64,000 nucleotides of DNA, taken from assembly GCA_027625095.1 (NCBI GenBank), contig JAQBXN010000002.1, forward strand, positions 143,361-207,360, read 5' to 3'. Source of the stretch: Planctomycetota bacterium (GTDB lineage Bacteria; Planctomycetota; PUPC01; JACPCR01). Position numbers and translations under genes: made by a program. The notes beneath the pieces were generated by a model that was given only the letters and a program-made list of their open reading frames with translations, did no database searches and was not told the origin of the DNA. Of this stretch, positions 19,019-26,856 are shown in pieces. Numbering within the stretch: position 1 is the first letter of the stretch; each line of letters opens with the position of its first letter.

Positions 19019-19082
19019 CGCGTATGCCTTGATAGGTGGTTTCAAGCGTTGCACCGAACAGATTGGTCCGTAGCATCGATGT

Positions 19083-19319
19083 ATGCCATCTGTTTTACGG
19101 AGAGAGCCCTATCGAGTGTATTTTCATAGCCACGAGCCCAATGAGCCCCCACACGTGCACGTTGACCGTGATGCAGCCTCAGCAAAGTTTTGGCTTTCAC
19201 CTGTGGCGCTTGCTCGAAATTTGGGATTTGCCTCTTCCGAACTGCGTCGAATTCAGAGTTTAGTTGAAGACAATCAGGAACTGTTACTTGGAGCCTGGCA
19301 TGATTACTTCCGAACTTAA
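19083..19319 (+). CDS. DUF4160 family protein
   Basis: A 78-residue protein covering the entire family: MPSVLRREPYRVYFHSHEPN, then EPPHVHVDRD, SAKFWLSPVALARNLGF and a C-terminal LLLGAWHDYF. It overlaps the start of the DUF2442 gene by 20 bases. Such DUF4160/DUF2442 neighbours recur in many bacteria and behave in annotation like a toxin-antitoxin-type pair, but the biochemical role is not established. The ATG at 19083 gives the standard family N-terminus. Confidence 0.88.
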   Translation: MPSVLRREPYRVYFHSHEPNEPPHVHVDRDAASAKFWLSPVALARNLGFASSELRRIQSLVEDNQELLLGAWHDYFRT

Positions 19320-19584
19320 GGCCGGTGAGGCCGTGAAGGATGTTGATTTCACTGAAGATGATTTGGTTGTCGATCTCGTAGATGGCCGCTCAATCTGCGT
19401 GCCGCTGGTGTGGTATCCTCGCCTTCTCGCTGCCTCTCAAACTCAACGGGAAAATTGGCGGATCGCTGGCGGCGGATTTGGTATTCATTGGCCTGACATC
19501 GACGAAGATCTGAGCACTGAAGGTTTACTGCGGGGCGCCCCAGCGCCGCACACCTTTGCTCCAACAGACACGGCGGCCAGCTAA
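19300..19584 (+). CDS. DUF2442 family protein
   Basis: A 94-residue protein with the family pattern: an N-terminal strand VKDVDFTEDDLVVDLVDGRS, then VPLVWYPRLLAA, REN-W and a closing GGGFGIHWPDIDEDLS. Start at ATG 19300 lies inside the end of the DUF4160 gene, so translation is probably coupled. After the family core there is a short extra tail (EGLLRGAPAPHTFAPTDTAAS). Function is unknown; partner of the upstream gene by position. Confidence 0.88.
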   Translation: MITSELKAGEAVKDVDFTEDDLVVDLVDGRSICVPLVWYPRLLAASQTQRENWRIAGGGFGIHWPDIDEDLSTEGLLRGAPAPHTFAPTDTAAS

Positions 19585-19647
19585 CAGAACATTTTTTGTG
19601 CACCGATGAATCCGCCGCAGCTAGCCTGACCCGCTACTTCGATTCCA

Positions 19648-22600
19648 TCAATCCGGAGTTTTTGATACCACCTTCAGCCCCTCCACCTCGACGCCCTTCA
19701 GGCTTCGGAATCGGGCGTTGGCATTCCACCCGCCGCCGTTGTTGGTGACTTTCAGCATGAGCACGTTCCACTCTTTGGCGAGCTTGACCTTCACCTTATC
19801 CGTGCCGATATCTCCGCTGCGGAGGAGATTGGCTGCGTGGAAGACTTTGCCGTTGAGGAAGCATTTGATGCCGTCGTCGCTGCCGCACTGGAAGAGGACC
19901 TCCTGCTCATTTGGTGAGTAGACGTATGTGCGGAGATAGCCGGCTGCATTGTCTGATCCGATGCTGTTCTTCAGGTCAACCTGCCATTTGTTTTCCGGAC
20001 CTGGCTGCTTCTTCCACTTCACATCTTTGGCGTCAGGGTCTTCGGGTGGGAAGACGATATCGAACAGGCCCACGCCATCTTTGCCGTTTTCTTTGTAGTG
20101 GCCGCTGACCATCCAGTCAGTGATATAACCGCCGTATTTATCGATTTCATCGAACGCGGCGGTGATAGCTTTGATGGCCTCGGGATCTTTTGTGGCTTCA
20201 AGGAGCTTGCCGAGGAATTCTATGACATTGTCGCCTTTGCCAGTCATGAGAACTGGGATGAGTTTGAGCGCTACTTCAAGTGCGCTTTCGCGCAGGGCTT
20301 CGTCGGCTACATCTTTCTCAAGTGCCGCAAGGTAGTCCTTGTCGCCGGCGTAGGTGAGGCCTTCGAGTGGGCTGCCGTCGGGCTTGCGAAGGCGGGCCGA
20401 GGCTTCCCAGTTGGAGGTACCGTTGATGGACTTGAGCAGGAGCTCGTTCCAGCCGGCCGTGAGTTCTATCTCAGCGGATTTCTGGGCGGGGACGTATCGG
20501 TGCGGTTCTGGATCGGCAAACACCTGTTTGCCATTGAGCCAGACTTTGAGGGTGTCGTCGAATCCAAGCTCCAGCCGGGCGTCGGTGGATGCGGAACTGC
20601 GGACAAAGGTTCGGAGATACATGACCGAATCGTTGCCGCCGCCGTATTCATGTAGATCGGCATACCAGGGGTGCCCCGTCTTTGCTGTGGACACAAATTT
20701 CCAGATGGCCGGTTTCTTCGGCTGTTCGGGCTCAGGTGCGAATTTCTGATCGAAGAGATCCTTCAGCTTCTTATCCGGGTGTGTGTATTTTTCACTGACC
20801 AGCCATTCGGTGATGTGGTCTTCAAGTTTTTCGAGCTCGCTGATGAGGGCCGCGGCTTTCTTTGTGATGGCTTCATCCTTCGAGGCTTCCTTGATGGCAT
20901 TCACTCCGAGCTTGGCGCCTGCGGGATCTGTTTTGAAAACATCGAGAGCCACATTCCTGACTGCCGCCAGGGCGACGGCTGAATGCTCAGTGTCGGCGGT
21001 ATACGGTTGGAGGGTCTTGAGGGTTTCGAGGCTGGCGATGTTGCCCATGCCACCGATCATCAGATCCTTCTCCTGAGGGCGCTTGGCGGCCTTGAAGCCA
21101 CGTTCGTAAAGTTTGAGAGCATCAGCCGGTTTCATTTTGGTGGCCCGCAACAGGCGGTCGAAGCCGCGCAAAGACAACACCTGCTGAGCAATATCTGTTG
21201 TGGTCTCGGCAATGGCGACCTGATCATTCAGGGCTTCGGAATCAGGCCATTCTGCGATGGCGCGGATGGCCGCATCGACGATGGACTCACGGTCACTTTT
21301 CAGGCTTTTTCTGGCCTCCGCCAGGCCCTTAGAGAGGCCGACCCGCTTCAGTAGGTGGAGCAGTGAAGAAATGGTCGCTTCAGAAGCGCCCTGCATGCTC
21401 TTAACGATCTCGTCCGTGGCCTTGCTCTTGTCCCCTGCCCGAGAATAAACGTCGCTCAGCGCGCTTTGCGCGGATGTACGATCTGTATCGCTCTTGGCCG
21501 CGGCATGCAGTTCGAGCAGGCGAGGGAGGCGACTACCGTCACCCATGCTCTTGACCGCATTCCATGCCGCGGCACGGACGCCTGCATCTTCGTCGGTGAT
21601 GGTGCTGATGATTGAATCGAGCTGTGCCACCGCGCCTTTGCGGGTGAGAATGTCGATGAGGCCGGCCTTGGCCATTCCTTTTGATTTGGTCATCGAATCG
21701 GCCATGGCTGCGATGGCTTCAGTGTTGGAGATGCGGACCATGGCTTCCTGCGCGGCCTTTCGCTCCTCATCTTTATTGCTGCTGAGGAATGCGACCAGTG
21801 GCGGAACGGTGGTTTCGTCACCGAGAGTCACCACCGCATTTAGTGCGGCATTGCGGAGGATGGCGTTGTCACTTTTCAATTCGCTGAGAGCCGCGGCGAG
21901 GGCGAGTCGGTCCCCTCGTTCAGCGAGGATGTTGAGAATCTGCGCCTTTGTGACCGGGGTCGAATCCTTCAGTTTGCCGAGCCACCATTGGGTGACGTTC
22001 TGGCCTGTTGTCTGTAATGCGGCACGGCTGGCCACGGAACGGAGCTGAAAGTTCTTGGAATTGAGGGCCTGGAAGATCAGGTCGAGGGCTTTGTCCCCTT
22101 GCGTCCTGGCCAACCCCAACAATGCTGCGCACTGGACTTGGGCTTCGCCCTTGCCAATCTTGCCATTGAACAGATCCGTGTACATGACGCCCGCTTCAGC
22201 AGTTTTGCCCGCTTCTTGAAGCCGCCGAATGAGGAGGAGGTAAGCGTCGGTCGCCTTGTTGGCTTCGTAACGTGCATCTACCTTTGCCCTTTCAGCGATG
22301 AGTCCTGCGGACTCCGCATGGCCGATATTGGCCAGGGCGTTCATAGCGACAATCCGCATCTCCCGATTCTGATCGCTGACGGACCTGGCAATCTCGCCAG
22401 CAGAGGCTGCATCCCTTACCCCACCAAGGGCCTGAATCAGAGTCATACGTAAGGTTCCGCTGGATTTGGGAAGGGCGTCTCGCAGTGCATTTGTTGCCTC
22501 GTCTCCGCCGATGCTCAGCAGGGCCTGGGTGGCGTATTCACTGAGTTCCTCATCGAGCAGGCTTGCTGCGAGTGCCGGGACGGCTTCGAGCCCGCCCGCT

Positions 22601-22959
22601 TGGTGAAGTTGCTGGATGATGAAACCCTTCACCGGCTTTGTGTATTCGCCGGCCAGTTCCGCGGCCATCGCTTTTGAGAACTGCGCCCGCTCGGCCTCAC
22701 CGCCTGCACGCTGCACATGAACGGCAAGCCCGTGCAGCGCGTACCGAGCCGAGAGGTCGTTACCCTTACCCGGGTCGACCAGTTTCCTGCAGAGTTCCGT
22801 GATCGCTGAATGACCCAATTTGACGAGCTTGCCGAAGACATCGTCTCGCCCCTCGGCATTCTGGACAGGGAGTTCTTTGATGATGTTCTCGACTGTTTCC
22901 TGAGCGAACGAGTTTGAAGTGATCAACACAGAGAGGAAAAAGAGCTTGGCAGTGTTCAT
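19648..22959 (-). CDS. Secreted HEAT-repeat protein with two C-terminal PA14/galactose-binding-like modules
   Basis: A 1103-residue protein with a signal peptide (MNTAKLFFLSVLITSNSFAQ). Residues about 30-700 are helical HEAT-like repeats of roughly 30-40 residues, many with the pattern A-x-x-AL-x-x-IG or LGD-E-x-x-V-x-x-L. After a helix LEKLEDHITEWLVSEKY comes a beta-rich module (about 765-880) with LELGFDDTLKVWLNGKQVF; the whole unit including ITDWMVSGHYKENGKDG is then repeated (about 930-1095) with VLFQCGSDDGIKCFLNGKVF. The repeated module resembles domains found in Planctomycetes-type secreted proteins that bind sugars. No enzyme motif is visible. It is probably an envelope or extracellular scaffold. 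It is divergent from the ExbB cluster. Confidence 0.8.
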   Translation of the reverse strand: MNTAKLFFLSVLITSNSFAQETVENIIKELPVQNAEGRDDVFGKLVKLGHSAITELCRKLVDPGKGNDLSARYALHGLAVHVQRAGGEAERAQFSKAMAAELAGEYTKPVKGFIIQQLHQAGGLEAVPALAASLLDEELSEYATQALLSIGGDEATNALRDALPKSSGTLRMTLIQALGGVRDAASAGEIARSVSDQNREMRIVAMNALANIGHAESAGLIAERAKVDARYEANKATDAYLLLIRRLQEAGKTAEAGVMYTDLFNGKIGKGEAQVQCAALLGLARTQGDKALDLIFQALNSKNFQLRSVASRAALQTTGQNVTQWWLGKLKDSTPVTKAQILNILAERGDRLALAAALSELKSDNAILRNAALNAVVTLGDETTVPPLVAFLSSNKDEERKAAQEAMVRISNTEAIAAMADSMTKSKGMAKAGLIDILTRKGAVAQLDSIISTITDEDAGVRAAAWNAVKSMGDGSRLPRLLELHAAAKSDTDRTSAQSALSDVYSRAGDKSKATDEIVKSMQGASEATISSLLHLLKRVGLSKGLAEARKSLKSDRESIVDAAIRAIAEWPDSEALNDQVAIAETTTDIAQQVLSLRGFDRLLRATKMKPADALKLYERGFKAAKRPQEKDLMIGGMGNIASLETLKTLQPYTADTEHSAVALAAVRNVALDVFKTDPAGAKLGVNAIKEASKDEAITKKAAALISELEKLEDHITEWLVSEKYTHPDKKLKDLFDQKFAPEPEQPKKPAIWKFVSTAKTGHPWYADLHEYGGGNDSVMYLRTFVRSSASTDARLELGFDDTLKVWLNGKQVFADPEPHRYVPAQKSAEIELTAGWNELLLKSINGTSNWEASARLRKPDGSPLEGLTYAGDKDYLAALEKDVADEALRESALEVALKLIPVLMTGKGDNVIEFLGKLLEATKDPEAIKAITAAFDEIDKYGGYITDWMVSGHYKENGKDGVGLFDIVFPPEDPDAKDVKWKKQPGPENKWQVDLKNSIGSDNAAGYLRTYVYSPNEQEVLFQCGSDDGIKCFLNGKVFHAANLLRSGDIGTDKVKVKLAKEWNVLMLKVTNNGGGWNANARFRSLKGVEVEGLKVVSKTPD

Positions 22960-23528
22960 TCAATGCCTCTTGTTACTAGTGGAATTGGGTCGAGCGGACG
23001 TCTGTTTACTTGTGACCATGCCTTCATCTTCTCCCCCTCTTTTTGAGAGGAAGACTTCCTCGAAGACTTACCATCTATATGAGCGAATTCCCGGCTTTGG
23101 AATTCCGATATCTGATTCCTGCAGCGAATACGGCTTATAAACAACCTCTCTGGCCGGTCAAGCAGGCGGTTATTTCATTGCAGCCCGTTTGAGACGTCAG
23201 GCCCGAAATTTGAGTTTATATTTGAAGATTCCTACCCGTAAATCCTTGTAAACGTGGGGCATCCCATGATTGCGAGGCAGAGGGTGTCTGCTATGTTACC
23301 CAAGCTATTTTATCCGTTGATTCGGGAGTTTCTGACAAACAGCTTCCTGAGCCCCTGAAAAACTCAGAACCCATTGTTTCTACGTTCAATTCGCCATGTG
23401 GACGGCAGAAAATGGGTAACTTGCGGGACTACATTCAGACCCGCTGTAGCACTTCAGCCGACAAGGTAGCCATCCTGCGTTTCTGTCCAACAAAATTCTA
23501 AATCAACTTGCACCTGGAGTAATAATAG
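22960..23528. other. Divergent promoter region between HEAT protein and ExbB cluster
   Basis: No gene is supported here. A small inverted repeat CCTCTTTTTGAGAGG lies near 23035. A GGAG sits 11 bases before the exbB-like ATG at 23529. Promoters for both flanking units must lie here, but I could not assign boxes with confidence. Confidence 0.45.
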
Positions 23529-24278
23529 ATGTTGAACTTGTGGGAACTCGTCTTTAAGGGCGGATGGTTCATGGGCCCGCTGCTCGCATGTTCCATCGTC
23601 GGAATAGGAGTCATCATCGAACGGTTTCGTTACCTCAACGAAGTGGCCGTCGATAACGCGGGGCTTCGCAAGAAAGTTGCCGCACTCGTTCGCTCGGGTC
23701 GCTTGCGGCAGGCCATCCAACTTGTTGAAAGTACCCCTGGGCCGGTAGCGGCAATTTTTGATGTGGCGCTCCGCAAGCTGCAATTCCTGATCGGTCTGGG
23801 AAAAGAGCCGGATCAGGTTGAAGAGGGCGTTATCAAATCCATGGAAGACCACGCAATTCATGTGGTCGCAGACCTGGAGCGCTACCTGGTTGTGCTTGCA
23901 ACGGTCATCAATATAGCGCCAATGCTCGGCTTCCTCGGAACGGTGTCAGGAATGATTGGATCGTTCACCGTCATTTCGGAATCTGGAATGGATCCCCAGA
24001 AGATGGCCGGTGGTATCAGCGAAGCCCTCATCACCACCGCTGCCGGGCTTGTCATCGCGATTCCCTGCCAGATTGCCTACAACTATTTCACCAACAGTGT
24101 TCAGAGATTTGTGCTCGATATCGAAGAGAGTGCAGCTCACTTCATCGAAGTCCTTTCCGGTGACTTTGAAATGATTGAAAAACAGGTCGACACGCTGCAC
24201 GAAGCTGCCCACGAAGAGCATGACGAGGAAACGGCAGAGGAGGAGTCGGAAGAAGAGGAAGCCCTGGCCAGTACCTAG
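23529..24278 (+). CDS. ExbB/TolQ/MotA-family proton channel protein
   Basis: A 249-residue inner-membrane protein with the three helices of the family: TM1 about 12-30, TM2 about 118-147 with APMLGFLGTVSGMIGSF, and TM3 about 160-186 with GISEALITTAAGLVIAIPC, which is the most conserved family stretch. It forms the pentameric stator that, with ExbD, uses the proton gradient to drive envelope work. The C-terminal tail after residue 210 is unusually acidic and Glu-rich. It leads a plus-strand cluster of seven genes. Which of the TonB, Tol or gliding-type uses applies cannot be told; no TonB or TolA is visible. Confidence 0.92.
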   Translation: MLNLWELVFKGGWFMGPLLACSIVGIGVIIERFRYLNEVAVDNAGLRKKVAALVRSGRLRQAIQLVESTPGPVAAIFDVALRKLQFLIGLGKEPDQVEEGVIKSMEDHAIHVVADLERYLVVLATVINIAPMLGFLGTVSGMIGSFTVISESGMDPQKMAGGISEALITTAAGLVIAIPCQIAYNYFTNSVQRFVLDIEESAAHFIEVLSGDFEMIEKQVDTLHEAAHEEHDEETAEEESEEEEALAST

Positions 24279-24336
24279 GACGAAGATTAAGACTGAGACC
24301 AGGCAGTAACTTCAGCGAAGAGAAGAATTAAATCTT

Positions 24337-24876
24337 ATGAGAGTTCGGCAGAAGAGACGTCTTTCACCAGAAATCCCAACCGCGTCCATGGCGGATGTGG
24401 CGTTCCTGCTGATCATCTTTTTCCTGGTGACGACCAATTTTCTGAAGCAGAAGGGCATCAGGCTGGAACTCCCCAACACTGAAAAGTCCGAAGAGACTGC
24501 CGATCAGAAAAAAAAGAATCTGGAGTTGAGGGTGACCTCGTCCAATTTCCTGCTCAATGACAAAGAGGTAGCTGACGGCGAATTGGAAAACGAGGTGAAG
24601 AAGGCTCTCAAAGACGCGGAAAGTGATGCGGACAAGATCGTCATCATGAAGAGCGATAAGGGTGCATCGTACGACCGTTTCATTCTTGCGAACGACATCC
24701 TTCAGAGGACGAAGGCAATCATCACCATCGAGGTCACTGAGGGAGACGATTCGGCAACCGTCAAGAAAGAAGAGATCAAGAAGGTCAATCTCAAGGGTGA
24801 CATTGAGGCGAAGATGAAGGAAGCTGCAGAAGACGATGGGGACGGCCCTCCGAAAGGCCTGGAGGATGCGGAGTGA
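24337..24876 (+). CDS. ExbD/TolR-family protein 1
   Basis: A 179-residue protein with a short cytoplasmic N-terminus, one helix (about 19-37) beginning SMADVAFLLIIFFLVTT in which Asp20 is the expected proton-relay aspartate, and a periplasmic ExbD domain. The tail after residue 150 is Lys/Glu/Asp-rich. It follows the ExbB gene by 58 bases and overlaps the second ExbD gene by GTGA, so the three are surely co-translated partners. Confidence 0.92.
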   Translation: MRVRQKRRLSPEIPTASMADVAFLLIIFFLVTTNFLKQKGIRLELPNTEKSEETADQKKKNLELRVTSSNFLLNDKEVADGELENEVKKALKDAESDADKIVIMKSDKGASYDRFILANDILQRTKAIITIEVTEGDDSATVKKEEIKKVNLKGDIEAKMKEAAEDDGDGPPKGLEDAE

Positions 24877-25397
24877 AACTGGTTAAACAAAATAGAAAAG
24901 CCGAGCCGGTTATCCCGGTGGTTTCCATGTCGGACATCGCGTTCCTTTTGATCATCTTCTTTCTGGTGACCACAAACTTCATTAAGGAAAGCCACATCAA
25001 GCTCAAGCTGCCCAAAGCCGAGTCCGGCGATGATGAAGATAAAATTCAGATCAACGTATCAATGGATCAGGATGGCGAACTCTGGCTGAACGGAAAGCCG
25101 ACCTCCGCCCTGAAAGTGGATCTGGGTTTACTTTTGGGAGATAAGAAGGGGGACAAGCGAAAAGTCTTTTTCAAATGTCACAAAGCTATCCTGAACGAAG
25201 TTTACATGGCCGCAATCGAAGAAATTAATGGGGCTGGAGGTCTTCTCGTCCTCAAGACGGACGAGAAAAAAGTAGCGGAAGGTTCATCAAAGAAGAATTC
25301 AGAAAAGCCACAGGCCACGCCACCCAAACCTCCAGAACCGGCGACTTCGCCCACCCCTGGTGGCCCCGATGTGGAGGAGCAGGAAGTGCTGAAGTGA
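24873..25397 (+). CDS. ExbD/TolR-family protein 2
   Basis: A 174-residue second ExbD: SMSDIAFLLIIFFLVTTNF matches the helix of the first copy with the same aspartate (about Asp20), then a divergent periplasmic domain and a Pro/Thr-rich tail (about 148-174). The GTG start overlaps the stop of the first ExbD (GTGA), so translational coupling is expected. Having two different ExbD proteins with one ExbB suggests a hetero-dimeric core, as seen in several gliding and envelope systems; this is inference. Confidence 0.9.
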   Translation: MKLVKQNRKAEPVIPVVSMSDIAFLLIIFFLVTTNFIKESHIKLKLPKAESGDDEDKIQINVSMDQDGELWLNGKPTSALKVDLGLLLGDKKGDKRKVFFKCHKAILNEVYMAAIEEINGAGGLLVLKTDEKKVAEGSSKKNSEKPQATPPKPPEPATSPTPGGPDVEEQEVLK

Positions 25398-25525
25398 CGT
25401 ATCACACGGTTACAGATGAATTTCTAATTTCATTGAAAGCTTTTGGCTTCCCCGTTCGTTGTTTCCTTGAATTCGCTGGAAGCACTTCTCTTCCCTTTGG
25501 TTGCGGCCTTACGGCTGCGATATGT

Positions 25526-25552
25526 ATTACTCATTACTCATTACTCATTACT
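25526..25552 (+). repeat. Heptanucleotide tandem repeat (ATTACTC), about four copies
   Basis: Three exact copies of ATTACTC and a fourth differing in the last base end five bases before the ATG at 25558. There is no Shine-Dalgarno. This is the clearest leader repeat of the window. Confidence 0.95.
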
Positions 25553-25557
25553 AAACC

Positions 25558-26652
25558 ATGACCGCCAGCATAAATCAGGAAGACTTTCAGGTAATCGATA
25601 GCGCTAAAGAGCGACTGGTCAGTTTGGCATTTCTGCAGGGCATCCTTTGGGTTATTGCTCTCTTGTTGCCGCCGATCCTTGGATTTGAATTCCTGATCGA
25701 TGACAGTGCCCGCGAGGCCGTAATGAAAGCTAAGGAGAAGAATGAGGCCCCGCCGTTCAGTATCCGCAACGAGGCGGTTTTTCTGGCAAGAAGGGTCGTG
25801 CCGCGTCCGGAGGCCGGGGCGTTCTTCTTCTCGGGAGTGGCTTTGCTTTCTGCTCTTCTCGGAGGCTTGTTCGGTTTCGGCAAACGTTCCTGGACTTTCA
25901 TAGTCCTGGGTTTCTGGATGGTCGTGGGGAACGCCGCCCTCTTTGCGGTCATGTCGGTGATATCAGTGCTTCTGGCCGTCTGGAATCTGCTCATGATGGG
26001 GTTTCGGCTCATCAGCGGAGGTGGGAGCGAGTCGGCCGGTTACAACTTCGCCGAATTGCTCTCCTGGATCATCATTCTCGGGATTTCATTGATCCTGTTG
26101 CGTATTGCGCAAAGCGCACTCAAGCCAGCGTTTAAGGGCGTCCTTATCATCGGCCGCGCACAGGAAATGGATAGCGGCCTGCTGGACTTCCTCTCGCCAT
26201 TCGAAGGCCAGAATCGCTCACAAGTTCTGGCGATGCTGTTCCGAAACTCATTAGCCGAATGTGTGAGCTACGCGCTTGTCGGGCACATCGTTGTGCTCAC
26301 CCTGTTTTCAGGCCCCGGTTTCATCACCAAGCTGAATGACTTCATCATGGATTCTCAGAATACGGAGAAAACTGAAACGGCGGAACCCGGCGATAAGAAA
26401 GAGGGTGAAGCAGTCAAAGAAGGTGAAGAACCTGCAGACGGGAGTGCTGCTGGTGGGAATACGACGAATGCGGTCAAGCCAGGCCTTGGCCTCAACACCC
26501 CAGCCGCCAAACCAAGTTCAGAAGATTCAGACTTAGAACCAGATGAACGGAACTCTAAACCTACTGGCAAGCCTGACGATTACAAAAAGCACATCGATAA
26601 GCCTGGGAAGAAGGATGCTGCGGATTCTGATGATTTCCTGAAGCTGGATTGA
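25558..26652 (+). CDS. Hypothetical membrane protein of the ExbB/DUF4159 cluster
   Basis: A 364-residue protein I do not recognise. It has about five hydrophobic segments (near 22-44, 87-107, 109-143, 165-185 and 238-260), an N-terminal loop rich in charged residues between the first two, and a long hydrophilic tail from about 270 that is Glu/Lys/Pro-rich and ends KKDAADSDDFLKLD. Such tails often anchor partner proteins. It sits between the ExbD genes and the DUF4159 gene on the same strand, with a repeat leader and no ribosome-binding site. A structural part of the same envelope machine is the natural inference. Confidence 0.7.
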   Translation: MTASINQEDFQVIDSAKERLVSLAFLQGILWVIALLLPPILGFEFLIDDSAREAVMKAKEKNEAPPFSIRNEAVFLARRVVPRPEAGAFFFSGVALLSALLGGLFGFGKRSWTFIVLGFWMVVGNAALFAVMSVISVLLAVWNLLMMGFRLISGGGSESAGYNFAELLSWIIILGISLILLRIAQSALKPAFKGVLIIGRAQEMDSGLLDFLSPFEGQNRSQVLAMLFRNSLAECVSYALVGHIVVLTLFSGPGFITKLNDFIMDSQNTEKTETAEPGDKKEGEAVKEGEEPADGSAAGGNTTNAVKPGLGLNTPAAKPSSEDSDLEPDERNSKPTGKPDDYKKHIDKPGKKDAADSDDFLKLD

Positions 26653-26660
26653 AAGTGGCG

Positions 26661-26673
26661 AGTGATGAGTAGG
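26661..26673 (+). repeat. Degenerate antisense copy of the heptamer repeat
   Basis: AGTGATGAGTAGG just after the stop of the preceding gene is an imperfect reverse complement of the TTACTCATTAC leader 160 bases further on, so the pair brackets the intergenic stretch. The match is loose. Confidence 0.35.
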
Positions 26674-26828
26674 AAGACCCTGACAGCCATCTGACTAGTA
26701 ATGTCCGACTTACACTGAACAACCTGGTAACCAAGAACCATCCAAAACCCCACCCGCCGACAATAAAGACGGCCAACGCCACCGAGCATCCGCAGCCAAT
26801 CAACCAGCCAAGACAAAGACGCACTCAC

Positions 26829-26856
26829 CTTACTCATTACGCACTACGCCTCCCCC
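26829..26856 (+). repeat. Heptamer-type leader before the DUF4159 gene
   Basis: CTTACTCATTACGCACTACG followed by CCTCCCCC runs straight into the ATG at 26857. It contains the ATTACTC-type unit in sense orientation and drifts into related C-rich heptamers. No Shine-Dalgarno is present. Confidence 0.75.

Noticed and set aside
19568..19640. AGCTAACA after the DUF2442 gene as an integron attC core
   Set aside because: It does not fit the attC core consensus, and no integrase or further cassettes are visible.
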